Shown here: positions 1 to 5,953 of the stretch, in pieces
How positions within the stretch are numbered: position 1 is the stretch's first letter
Layout: the number at the start of each line of letters is the position of its first letter
Assembly: GCF_900182785.1 (NCBI RefSeq)
Contig: NZ_FXTS01000009.1
Location: 62,001-126,000, forward strand
DNA: 64,000 nucleotides
DNA from: Oceanospirillum linum
Lineage (GTDB): Bacteria > Pseudomonadota > Gammaproteobacteria > Pseudomonadales > Halomonadaceae
Reading direction: 5' to 3'
Made by a program: the position numbers and the translations under genes
Notes under the pieces: model-generated
What the model was told of the DNA's origin: nothing
The model's database searches: none
Seen by the model: the letters and a program-made list of their open reading frames with translations, nothing else

Positions 1-783
1 TGCGACAGGCTCAAGGTTTCCGGCATCCATCGCGGCCAGTACACGGGCTTTAGGGTAGCCTTGCGCCAGCGTCTTACCAGTGGCCCAGCCTTCACAGATC
101 AGCGTTGCCGGGGCGGTTGGCGGCATCTGTACAGGTATAAAGTGCTCTGTTTTCCGGCATCCCTTGGTAAACCGCTTACTACCGTCTGGGAATATTGCCT
201 GTAATCCCCATAGTGCCCCGTCTACATCCACAAACGGCAGGAACAGGCGGTTAAGGTGGTCGGCGGGCATCTGGCCGGGCACTACTCCAACCAATCGAGC
301 AGCGCCACCCGCTCCAATTAGGAAAGGCGGGCCTTCCAGCTTGCGGGGTAAGCTCAGGCCCTTAGCCAACAGATACGGGTGTTCAGGATCGGCAGGGATT
401 AGCGCCTCTGTGATGCTGGCCGCTTCCCATTGGGCGGCGCTATGTTTTGCGCGGTCTTCCGCTTCCCGTGCCTCCCGTTGCTCCCTGATATGGCGCTTTA
501 ACTCTTCCTGCTCCCGAAAGCTCAGGCGGCCCCCTTTGCTGCCGTAGGCCCAGTTTTCATGGTAGCCGGTGCGGTAATTGCCAAAGTAACCAGCGGGATA
601 CTGATCCAGATACAAGCGACAGTAACAGGCTTTGTTGCCTCGCTTGCCTTCTGGGTCATCAAAGCGGGTATGGTCGTTCAGGTCGATAGTGTCCGGGGCA
701 GCCCCCATGCTGCGAAGCATGGCGGCTTTAAACGCTTCAATCACTTGTACGGCGGTTGGGGGCTGTTGCTGGCGCTTATTCAT
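1..783 (-). CDS. P4-alpha-like primase with TOPRIM domain (N-terminal part, runs off window)
   Basis: The minus-strand frame is open from the ATG at 783 to the window edge (261 codons seen), so the C-terminal part, where a helicase domain would be expected, is missing. The N-terminal part has the layout of plasmid and satellite-phage primases: a GYFGNYRTG stretch near residue 60, a long charged helix (EQEELKRHIREQREAREAE), then HPYL, and near the right end ICEGWATGKTL and AAMDAGNLEPVA, which match the TOPRIM Glu motif and the following DAGNL motif of this family. In P4-like elements this protein primes and unwinds the element's DNA. Its start overlaps the stop of the preceding small gene and sits behind a GGGAGGG ribosome site. 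I infer replication of the mobile element; the exact family boundary cannot be judged from a fragment. Confidence 0.85.
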   Translation of the reverse strand, partial: MNKRQQQPPTAVQVIEAFKAAMLRSMGAAPDTIDLNDHTRFDDPEGKRGNKACYCRLYLDQYPAGYFGNYRTGYHENWAYGSKGGRLSFREQEELKRHIREQREAREAEDRAKHSAAQWEAASITEALIPADPEHPYLLAKGLSLPRKLEGPPFLIGAGGAARLVGVVPGQMPADHLNRLFLPFVDVDGALWGLQAIFPDGSKRFTKGCRKTEHFIPVQMPPTAPATLICEGWATGKTLAQGYPKARVLAAMDAGNLEPVA

Positions 784-1048
784 GGCCTCGCCCTCCCTGC
801 TGCTGCGCTTCGCTGATCTCCTCAATACGGGCGGCAACTTCGGCCACCTGATCCGCGATAGCTTCCAAAGCATCCATCATAGAGACGGTTTCATCATCGC
901 TTAAAATGCGTTCGTGGCTCTCAAGGCTGCGCGTGACCAAGCGAGTAATGGCCTGTGTTCCGCTATGGGCGGTCAGTAGCTTGTTAGCGTAGACCTGCAA
1001 CAGGTCGGACTGATAACGCTGCTCAGGTGTGGTCTGTGGCTTAGGCAT
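776..1048 (-). CDS. small element protein of tandem array, copy 4 (90 aa)
   Basis: Unrecognised 90-residue acidic helical protein, the last of four short genes before the primase. It shares the plan of its neighbours: a short polar N-terminus after MP, a helical core (YANKLLTAHSGTQAITRLV), an acidic amphipathic helix (DALEAIADQVAEVAARIEE) and a Gly-Gly tail, here QQGGRGHE. The start overlaps the stop of the previous gene in the repeated CCATGCCTAA junction, and its own stop overlaps the primase ATG. Position and spacing suggest a translationally coupled replication or control operon; no function can be assigned. Confidence 0.75.
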   Translation of the reverse strand: MPKPQTTPEQRYQSDLLQVYANKLLTAHSGTQAITRLVTRSLESHERILSDDETVSMMDALEAIADQVAEVAARIEEISEAQQQGGRGHE

Positions 1049-1331
1049 GGCGGAATCCTCCCTTTTGTGCTGGTTTCAGGTGCTGGCGCAGCTGTTCATC
1101 AAAGTCATAACGGCGGTCTTCCACTTCCTCCGACAGATCAATCAGAGACTCCGATAGGCGCGTCAGGGCACGGTGTAAACCTCGTTTGTCCCGGTCGCTC
1201 AGGTCGTCATTGTCCAGCATCCGAGTAATTGCACCCACGGCAAAGCCAATTTCAACCGCTTTGTTGGTGTAATCGGGAATTGTGGTTTCAGTGAACCAAT
1301 ACAGGTTGGGTTTCTGCTCAGGATTAGGCAT
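1041..1331 (-). CDS. small element protein of tandem array, copy 3 (96 aa)
   Basis: Unrecognised 96-residue protein. I chose the ATG at 1331 because it follows GGGAGGG at seven bases and continues the overlap pattern; an in-frame longer reading exists but only by running into the previous gene. It is clearly paralogous to the next gene upstream: IPDYTNKAVEIGFAVGAITRML here against MPDYISKASDTGFAVMGIARML there, followed in both by an acidic helix with LSESLIDLSEEVED or LGDSLTDLSESVEN and a tail QKGGFRHA or QQGGPRHA. Predicted all-helical and soluble. Tandem duplication and divergence is the simplest origin. Confidence 0.75.
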   Translation of the reverse strand: MPNPEQKPNLYWFTETTIPDYTNKAVEIGFAVGAITRMLDNDDLSDRDKRGLHRALTRLSESLIDLSEEVEDRRYDFDEQLRQHLKPAQKGGFRHA

Positions 1332-1623
1332 GGCGCGGCCCTCCCTGCTGCAACGGGTTAAGGTGTTGTTTAATGTCTTCGTTGATCTCGTGGCGCTGAT
1401 TCTCGACCGACTCTGACAGATCGGTAAGGGAATCACCCAGGCGCTCAAGTGCTGACAGAAGGCATTGCTTTTCCTCCACGGTCAGTTCGGAACGTTCGGC
1501 TAACATCCGGGCGATACCCATTACAGCAAAGCCAGTATCTGAGGCTTTACTGATATAGTCCGGCATCACCCTCTCATTGAGAAGGTGAACTTTTTTTGAG
1601 GCCAGTTCGTTAAGGCTAGGCAT
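1324..1623 (-). CDS. small element protein of tandem array, copy 2 (99 aa)
   Basis: Unrecognised 99-residue protein starting MPSLNELASKKV, paralogous to the downstream 96-residue protein over most of its length. Key shared features are the MPDYxxKA motif near residue 23, the GFAV helix, the LxDLSExVExxR acidic helix near residue 70 and the C-terminal QQGGPRHA tail. The start at 1623 is set by GGGAGGG and by the overlap of its ATGCC with the GCCTAG stop of the gene before. No known domain is visible. Confidence 0.75.
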   Translation of the reverse strand: MPSLNELASKKVHLLNERVMPDYISKASDTGFAVMGIARMLAERSELTVEEKQCLLSALERLGDSLTDLSESVENQRHEINEDIKQHLNPLQQGGPRHA

Positions 1624-1873
1624 GGCGCGGCCCTCCCTTGTTGCTCTGGCGGGCTTCATCCAAGCGTTCGCCAATGGCGGCGGCTTGCGTGGCGATAACA
1701 TCCAAGCGGGCCAACAGGATCAGGGCATCAGCCTGTGTGATCTCTGGTAACCGCTCCTGTGCTTTGCCGGTGAACAGGTCGGTCAGTTGCCGAGCGGCCA
1801 GCGTGATGCTGTATAGCGTGTAATCAGCCACCTGTGCCGGTGTGGGTTGTGTGCGGTCAGAAGGATTAGGCAT
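1616..1873 (-). CDS. small element protein of tandem array, copy 1 (85 aa)
   Basis: Unrecognised 85-residue protein, more distant from the other members but with the same plan: MPNP start, a VADYTLYSITLAARQLTDLF helix that lines up with the PDYxxKAxxxGFAV helix of the two next genes, an acidic helix (LARLDVIATQAAAIGERLDEA) and a tail NKGGPRHA. Its ATG at 1873 lies inside the end of the Icd-like gene, behind GGGAGGG. Start chosen from this junction. Confidence 0.7.
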   Translation of the reverse strand: MPNPSDRTQPTPAQVADYTLYSITLAARQLTDLFTGKAQERLPEITQADALILLARLDVIATQAAAIGERLDEARQSNKGGPRHA

Positions 1874-2354
1874 GGCGCGACCCTCCCTGTGCTGGTTTAC
1901 GGCAGACAAGCGCCAGCGACAGGCCAGCAAAGACCGAGCGGGCTTGATTCAGGTTTGAGGCGTAACAGCTCACCATGCGAACGCGATTAAGCGCCGATAG
2001 TTTTAAGCCCTTGGGGGCAATTAGAAAGGTGTAGATCATTGAGGAAAAGTCCTTTGTATCTGTGGCGCTCGGGGCGCTCTCAAGTACAAAGGCGGATCGG
2101 GTAGCCGCAAACCAGCGCCACAAAGGACAAGGGCGCAGCTGGGGGCGTTTTCTTTGGCTCCCGACCCATACCCCCAAAACAGGGGACACCAGACGGATTG
2201 AGGCCGCCTGATAGAAATGGGGGTGTGCTGAATTGTCCTTTGTAGTCATTGGCTGCGGGTGGTTAATCCGCCAGCTCTGCCAGGTGGTTAATCCGGCAAG
2301 GCAGATAGTAGCGGCACCATAGGAAGAATACAAGGCGGGTTTTAGTGGCATCAT
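1866..2354 (-). CDS. Icd/Ash-like phage-satellite protein
   Basis: A 162-residue protein with an unusual composition. The C-terminal half (SSMIYTFLIAPKGLKLSALN, then VRMVSCYASNLNQARSVFAG and LALVCRKPAQ) resembles the 'host cell division inhibitor Icd-like' proteins often found in P4-like elements, and the VSPVLGVWVGSQ segment resembles the Ash-related part of that group; this assignment is from pattern memory only. The ATG at 2354 follows CCGGAGGG and overlaps the TGA of the preceding gene (AAATGATG), so translational coupling is likely; an internal ATG at 2249 has no good ribosome site. The tail GGSRHA is the first of the repeated junction tails. If truly Icd-like it may interfere with host division or phage growth. 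Confidence 0.6.
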   Translation of the reverse strand: MMPLKPALYSSYGAATICLAGLTTWQSWRINHPQPMTTKDNSAHPHFYQAASIRLVSPVLGVWVGSQRKRPQLRPCPLWRWFAATRSAFVLESAPSATDTKDFSSMIYTFLIAPKGLKLSALNRVRMVSCYASNLNQARSVFAGLSLALVCRKPAQGGSRHA

Positions 2355-2677
2355 TTCAGACCCTCCGGCATCTGGTACTGACCCAGCAGGGCGCGGGCTT
2401 TGGCTTTGCTGCTCTCTTTAAGCGTGTAGCGGGTAAAGTGCGAAACACCACCATCAGGGCGCGGGCGGCTGGGTTCCCGTGCTTTCTCAAACTCCAAGCC
2501 GTGCTTATGGTGTAGCTCGCTGATGGTTGTTGGTAATGCGGTTTCCCAGTACAAAGCGGCCGCCTCTTTCTTGTTGAGGGATCGCGTCATCAGGTAGTGA
2601 AGGGCTATAATGTTCTTGGTTGGTTTTTTAAGACGGGCGGCTTTCTTGGTGGGAGCCGCTTGTTTTTTATGTGGCAT
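2351..2677 (-). CDS. small HTH-like DNA-binding protein of the element
   Basis: A 108-residue basic protein. The N-terminal 25 residues are Lys/Ala rich (KKQAAPTKKAARLKKPTK), and the body (ALHYLMTRSLNKKEAAALYWETALPTTISELHHKHGL, then FTRYTLKESSKAKARALL) has the look of a short winged-helix domain used by phage regulators: a helical first part, ISELxxKxGL as recognition region and a basic wing. It lies between alpA and the Icd-like gene and overlaps the latter by four bases. A regulatory or replication-accessory role is inferred only from context and fold impression. Confidence 0.6.
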   Translation of the reverse strand: MPHKKQAAPTKKAARLKKPTKNIIALHYLMTRSLNKKEAAALYWETALPTTISELHHKHGLEFEKAREPSRPRPDGGVSHFTRYTLKESSKAKARALLGQYQMPEGLK

Positions 2678-2692
2678 CGCTTTATCTCCTCG

Positions 2693-2884
2693 TTAGGCAG
2701 CGTCTTTGCTGCTGATCTGCTGTTCAATCCATTCCTGAATATCGCTTTCCAGCCATCCGACCCGGCGGCCACCCAAGGGGATAGACTGCGGGAAGGTTCC
2801 CTCTTTCATCCGTGCGTAAATGGTGGAGCGGGTCAGAGCGGTTGTTTGCTCGACTTCTTTCCGGTTCAGAATGCGTTTTGTCAT
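2693..2884 (-). CDS. alpA: AlpA-family phage transcriptional regulator / excisionase-like
   Basis: A 63-residue protein with the hallmark order of the AlpA family: ILNRKEVEQTTALTRSTIYARMKEGTFPQSIPLGGRRVGWLESDIQEWI (described as blocks RKEVxxxTxLxRSTIY, GxFPxxxxLGxRxVGW and ExxIxxWI). These proteins bind DNA through a MerR-like helix-turn-helix and in P4-like elements control integrase expression or excision. It has a good ribosome site (AAAGAGGTACGCC before ATG). It is the first gene after the 555-bp leader with four terminators, so its expression, and that of the primase operon, probably depends on read-through of that leader. Confidence 0.9.
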   Translation of the reverse strand: MTKRILNRKEVEQTTALTRSTIYARMKEGTFPQSIPLGGRRVGWLESDIQEWIEQQISSKDAA

Positions 2885-2906
2885 GGCGTACCTCTTTTTT
2901 CAGGCA

Positions 2907-2932
2907 TAAAAAAACCCGCACGGCGGCGGGTT
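2907..2932 (-). terminator. intrinsic terminator just upstream of alpA
   Basis: On the minus strand AACCCGC, six-base loop, GCGGGTT is followed by a run of seven T. It lies only about 22 bases before the alpA start codon, so it must be read through for alpA to be expressed from any upstream promoter. It is the last of four terminators stacked in the leader. Confidence 0.7.
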
Positions 2933-2961
2933 CAGTGATTTATGGGTGGGTTTTCAGGCAC

Positions 2962-3003
2962 AAAAAAGCCCCGACAGGTCAGAGTCTGTAAGGGCTTCGG
3001 GGT
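2962..3003 (-). terminator. intrinsic terminator in the element leader
   Basis: Minus strand: CCCCGA pairs with TCGGGG across a loop that has its own short ACAG/CTGT pairing, followed by CTTTTTTG. Third of four same-direction terminators between integrase and alpA. Confidence 0.65.
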
Positions 3004-3028
3004 TGTGGCTGTGGTTTATGATCAGGCA

Positions 3029-3061
3029 CAAAAAAGCCCCGGCTACTGGGTAACTAGGGCT
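3029..3061 (-). terminator. intrinsic terminator, repeat copy 1
   Basis: Minus strand AGCCC stem closing on GGGCT with T6 tail; one pair shorter than in copy 2 because of a substitution. Part of the 135-bp repeat. Confidence 0.6.
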
Positions 3062-3163
3062 GATCTCGCAACTATCGTCAAGATAGCATTTATGATGCTC
3101 AAATGTTAAGAACCTTGCAACCTTTTTCGGCTTTCATCGGTATTACAGGGATGATACCGGACA

Positions 3164-3196
3164 CAAAAAAGCCCCGGCTACTGGGTAACTGGGGCT
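3164..3196 (-). terminator. intrinsic terminator, repeat copy 2 (also downstream of integrase)
   Basis: Minus strand AGCCCC/GGGGCT stem followed by TTTTTTGTG. It is the first terminator met by transcripts leaving the integrase gene. Confidence 0.65.
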
Positions 3197-3312
3197 GATC
3201 TCGCAACTCTCGTCACGATAGCATTTATGATGCTCAAATGTCCGGCACCTTGCAACCTTTTTCGGCCTTCATCGGTATTACAGGGATCACACCAGACGTT
3301 TTAAAGGCTTAC

Positions 3313-3401
3313 TGTTCCCCCTGTTCCCTCTGCTTTTTTCATGAGGGAACGGCTACAGGCCCCGTGGTTACTGGCTGTTCCCCGTGTTCCCCCTGTTCCC
3401 T
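3313..3401. repeat. iterons TGTTCCC(C/T): candidate replication origin of the element
   Basis: Five direct copies of the 8-mer TGTTCCC(C/T) lie at 3313, 3322, 3376, 3385 and 3394, each neighbour 9 bases apart within its cluster, with one near-inverted copy (AGGGAACG) at 3344-3351. P4 alpha protein is known to bind short GAACA-type iterons at ori and crr; the two clusters here, in an element with an alpha-like primase, suggest origin or cis-replication sites. This is inference from spacing and context. Confidence 0.55.
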
Positions 3402-3439
3402 CACAAAAAACCAACATCAGAATAAAACACGGATTATTT

Positions 3440-4675
3440 CTAACCGGCTTTGGCTCCAAAGCTGGCGCTGATCACGTTACCGGTAAGGGCCTGCGCTTTC
3501 AGGTCATCCAGGTAATCGGCCCACCGTTGCATCATCTCGAAACGCTGATTTAAGTGCTTTGTCCGGTTGTAGGCTCTGCCGTTGGGGTCTTTTACCGCAT
3601 GTGCCAACTGTTGCTCTATCCACTCCACCCGGAATCCCAGAACCTCATCCAGCAGGGTGCGCGCCATTGCCCTGAATCCGTGGGCGGTCATAGTGTCGTT
3701 ATCGTACCCCATAGATCGAAGGGCGGTTCTTACAGCGTTATCTGACATAGGGCGGCTGGCACCACGGGCAGACGGGAACAGAAACTCCGACCGGTGGCGT
3801 GTGTGTAGCGCCAGCTCTTCCAGTATCTCCAAGGATTGCCGTGATAGGGGGATGATGTGCTCCTGATGGGTCTTTGAGGCTTGCAGCTCGATACGCTTTT
3901 CCTCCCAGTTCACCTGATCCCATCGCATGTGGCGCAGCTCACCCGGACGGCAGAACCAGAGGGGTGATAAGCGTAGGGCGGCTTTAACAACCGGGGTTGC
4001 GTTGTATTCATCAATTGCCACCATCAGGCGGCCAACGTCTTTGGGGTCGGTAATGGCTGCCAGGTGCTTTTCTTTCGGGCTGGGTAGTGATCCGTCAAGG
4101 TCACGGGTGGGGTCACGTTCAGTCCGCCCGGTGGCAATGGCATAACGGAATATCTGTCCGGCGGTCTGTTTTACCCGGTGGGCGGTTTCTACGGCCTGCC
4201 TCTCACTGATGATCTTTTTCAGCACCGTCAGTAACTCGATGGCCTTAATGTCGGATATGGGGCGCTTGCCAATGTAAGGGAACAGATCGCGTTCTATGGC
4301 GCTTTTAGTGCGCTTGCGGTGTTTCTCGCTTTTGTCTGCCATCTTGGTTTCAAACCATTCTAGCGCTACCCGTTTAAAGCTGTTGTCTGACTCTTGGTGT
4401 TTAATCATCTGGTCTATCTGCTTTTGCATAGATGGGTCTATATGCTCTGCCAGTTGCTGCCTTGCTTTGTCTCTGGCTGCCCGTGCTTCCTTCAAGCTGA
4501 CTTCCGGGTAAACGCCAATCGCTAAAACCTTCTCCTTACCTGCAAACCGGTACTTTAAACGCCAGTAGCGTTTATTGGTCTTGGTGATCAGCAGATAAAG
4601 GCCCTTTTCATCAGAAAGTTTGTAGTCCTTCTCTTTTGGCTGTGCTGCGCTTATGGCTTTGGCTGTCAGTGGCAT
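3440..4675 (-). CDS. int: P4-type tyrosine integrase
   Basis: A 411-residue site-specific recombinase. The N-terminal DUF4102 arm-binding domain starts MPLTAKAISAAQPKEKDYKL and includes GLYLLI and RYWRLKYRFAGKEK; a core-binding domain follows to about residue 190. The catalytic domain shows CRPGELRHM (first Arg), TAHGFRAMART (His-x-x-Arg) and QLAHAVKDPNGRAYNR (His and nucleophile Tyr). I take the ATG at 4675: the same frame stays open to 4957 but that extension lies in the ssrA terminator and gene. The gene abuts the 3' end of ssrA, the usual arrangement for integrases that use a tmRNA gene as target. Its ribosome site GGGGGT is part of one of six GGGGGTA heptamers, hinting at autoregulation. 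Confidence 0.95.
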   Translation of the reverse strand: MPLTAKAISAAQPKEKDYKLSDEKGLYLLITKTNKRYWRLKYRFAGKEKVLAIGVYPEVSLKEARAARDKARQQLAEHIDPSMQKQIDQMIKHQESDNSFKRVALEWFETKMADKSEKHRKRTKSAIERDLFPYIGKRPISDIKAIELLTVLKKIISERQAVETAHRVKQTAGQIFRYAIATGRTERDPTRDLDGSLPSPKEKHLAAITDPKDVGRLMVAIDEYNATPVVKAALRLSPLWFCRPGELRHMRWDQVNWEEKRIELQASKTHQEHIIPLSRQSLEILEELALHTRHRSEFLFPSARGASRPMSDNAVRTALRSMGYDNDTMTAHGFRAMARTLLDEVLGFRVEWIEQQLAHAVKDPNGRAYNRTKHLNQRFEMMQRWADYLDDLKAQALTGNVISASFGAKAG

Positions 4676-4678
4676 CTG

Positions 4679-4773
4679 TACCCCCAGTGAATAGCTATTT
4701 GGGGGTATCGGTTTTCTCTGGTGGGAAATGTACCCCCAAAAATACCCCCGCATACCCCCGGATATTGGGGGTA
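4679..4773. repeat. GGGGGTA heptamers upstream of integrase (candidate arm-type sites)
   Basis: TACCCCC occurs at 4679, 4731, 4743 and 4753 and in inverted form (GGGGGTA) at 4701 and 4767. Six copies in 95 bases between the integrase start and the ssrA terminator are far above chance. Likely binding sites for the N-terminal domain of the integrase or for AlpA; the first copy overlaps the integrase ribosome site. Confidence 0.6.
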
Positions 4774-4803
4774 TGTGTCGGGACTCATAGGAATACAGTA
4801 TAA

Positions 4804-4830
4804 ACAAAAAAGCCCGCAGGGTGCGGGCTT
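4804..4830 (-). terminator. intrinsic terminator of ssrA
   Basis: Minus strand AAGCCCGCA, three-base loop, TGCGGGCTT followed by TTTTTGTTT, 35 bases after the CCA end of the tmRNA. It could belong to the host or to the element, depending on where recombination occurred. Confidence 0.85.
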
Positions 4831-4864
4831 GAAAGAACTTCTGGGAAGTCCTCGGTACTATGTT

Positions 4865-4890
4865 TGGTGGAGGTGGGGGGAGTCGAACCC
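4865..4890. other. probable attachment-site region (attL/attR core) in the 3' end of ssrA
   Basis: The integrase lies directly beside the tmRNA 3' end, and elements of this type recombine within the T-arm to CCA segment, rebuilding a complete RNA gene. The exact core cannot be set because the other junction is outside the window. Confidence 0.4.
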
Positions 4891-5223
4891 CCGTCCGCCA
4901 GTCCTCTGCCATCGGCTCTACATGCTTAGTTTCGTTTTTTAGTTTAACGCCTGGCACTCCAACGAACAGGATTGCCTAGCGCGAGTCTCTAAAAGTTTTA
5001 GAAGCGCGGCCTGAGACGGACGTTGCTTCGAGCCTGTTTCGCGGGCTCATACCTCGTCTAGAAGATACAGGCATCTTCCGTCTGAGGGAGCAGCAATTAA
5101 GCTGCTAGAGCGTAGTTTTCGTCGTTTGCGACTATAAAATTGTAACGCTGGATTTACGAGATACGTTACCCTCTCGACATGCACCTCAGGGTTTGAAACC
5201 GGCGTCGAAGCCATGTCACCCCC
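4865..5223 (-). ncRNA. ssrA: transfer-messenger RNA (tmRNA)
   Basis: One-piece tmRNA of about 359 bases on the minus strand. The 5' end GGGGGTGACATGGCTTCGAC and the 3' end GTTCGACTCCCCCCACCTCC followed by ACCA form the tRNA-like half. The tag reading frame at 5129-5097 starts with the GCA resume codon and encodes ANDENYALAA then TAA, the same tag as the enterobacterial one. Together with SmpB, encoded just upstream, it rescues stalled ribosomes and marks the broken protein for degradation. The CCA end is encoded and intact despite the neighbouring integrated element. Confidence 0.97.
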
Positions 5224-5236
5224 AAAGAAGTGGGGC

Positions 5237-5266
5237 ATTCTAACAGAATTCCCCTTTGATTGCCTA
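5237..5266 (-). promoter_or_regulatory. likely sigma-70 promoter of ssrA
   Basis: Minus strand TAGGCA (5266-5261), 18-base spacer, TAGAAT (5242-5237), placing transcription start shortly before the mature tmRNA 5' end at 5223. Hexamers are imperfect, so this is a best guess. Confidence 0.5.
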
Positions 5267-5280
5267 ATTATAAGGCTATC

Positions 5281-5763
5281 TTATCCTGCGTGTTCACGCA
5301 CAATGCGTTGTTTCTGGCGACCCCAGTCACGGTCTTTCTCGGTCGCGCGTTTGTCGTGCAGTTTTTTACCGGTTACCAGTGCGATCTCGCATTTTACTTT
5401 GTTATTTTTCCAGTACAGAGCGGTTGGCACACAGGTGTGACCTTTCTGCTGAATTGCTGCAAAGATTTTAGCGATCTCTTTCTTATGAAGTAAGAGCTTC
5501 CGGTTGCGGGTTGGTTCCGCAAGAACATGGGATGAAGCGCTGATCAATGGGGTAATGTGCGCACCCATCAGCCACACTTCTCCTTTGTGCATAATGACGT
5601 AGCCCTCAGTAATCTGGACTTTGCCTGCACGGAGACTTTTTACTTCCCATCCACCCAGGGACAAACCCGCCTCGAACTTTTCATTGATATGAAATTCATG
5701 GCGTGCACGTTTATTCAGGGCGATGGTTGAGCTGGTTGCTTTTGCTTTCTGTTTCTTAGCCAT
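5281..5763 (-). CDS. smpB: SsrA-binding protein SmpB
   Basis: A 160-residue small basic protein of normal length for SmpB. It has the N-terminal KKQKAK stretch, then TIALNKRARHEFHINEKFEAGLSLGGWEVKSLRAGKVQI, seen as the typical NKRARHxxHIxExFEAGxxLxGWEVKSLR block, ITPLISASSH and a basic C-terminal tail (DKRATEKDRDWGRQKQRI). SmpB binds the tRNA-like part of tmRNA and carries it into stalled ribosomes; its tail occupies the empty mRNA channel. The gene is next to ssrA in the same direction, which fits the shared role. Confidence 0.97.
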   Translation of the reverse strand: MAKKQKAKATSSTIALNKRARHEFHINEKFEAGLSLGGWEVKSLRAGKVQITEGYVIMHKGEVWLMGAHITPLISASSHVLAEPTRNRKLLLHKKEIAKIFAAIQQKGHTCVPTALYWKNNKVKCEIALVTGKKLHDKRATEKDRDWGRQKQRIVREHAG

Positions 5764-5953
5764 AGATCTTATTATAAGGCTAAGAAAGGCAAAGGGCTAT
5801 CAGGCGAAACCGTTAAAAATCAAAATCATGCTACAATTCTGCCTTTAAGTGGACAGTAGCTTCTGTTGCTGCCCGATTTTGCTACCGATTTGACCTGTTT
5901 GCTGTCGGTTTTCCCCCGGCAGGGTCAAGATGAAGAGAGCGAGAGCGTCATAA

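Larger units (their letters stand above)
3027..3296. repeat. 135-bp direct tandem repeat, two copies
   Basis: Copy 1 is 3027-3161 and copy 2 is 3162-3296, period exactly 135. The copies differ by a small number of substitutions (for example CTAGGGCT against CTGGGGCT, and ATGTTAAGAA against ATGTCCGGCA). Read on the minus strand each unit holds short pairing segments (CTATC/GATAG in copy 1; AGCAT/ATGCT) and ends in an AGCCC(C)...GGGGCTTTTTT terminator, so the unit looks like a small structured RNA or attenuator module that was duplicated. Confidence 0.9.
2885..3439 (-). other. non-coding leader between integrase and alpA
   Basis: A 555-bp stretch with no credible gene. From the integrase side it holds the iteron clusters, the two 135-bp repeats and four same-direction terminators, ending 22 bases before alpA. 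P4 keeps its lysogenic state by premature termination in the leader of its alpha operon, guided by a small RNA; the layout here is similar, but no sequence identity with P4 cI RNA is claimed. I could not fix a promoter. Confidence 0.6.

Noticed and set aside
80..547. Plus-strand frame opposite the primase
   Set aside because: The minus strand encodes a recognisable TOPRIM primase over the whole stretch.
3238..3471. Plus-strand Cys-rich frame
   Set aside because: Its Cys/Ser/Pro repeats come from the TGTTCCC iterons and there is no ribosome site.
4676..4957. N-terminal extension of the integrase frame
   Set aside because: It runs through the ssrA terminator and into the tmRNA gene; the family start MPLTAKA and a ribosome site are at 4675.
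5047..5238. Minus-strand frame across the tmRNA
   Set aside because: It lies inside the structural RNA; only the ten-codon tag frame is translated there.
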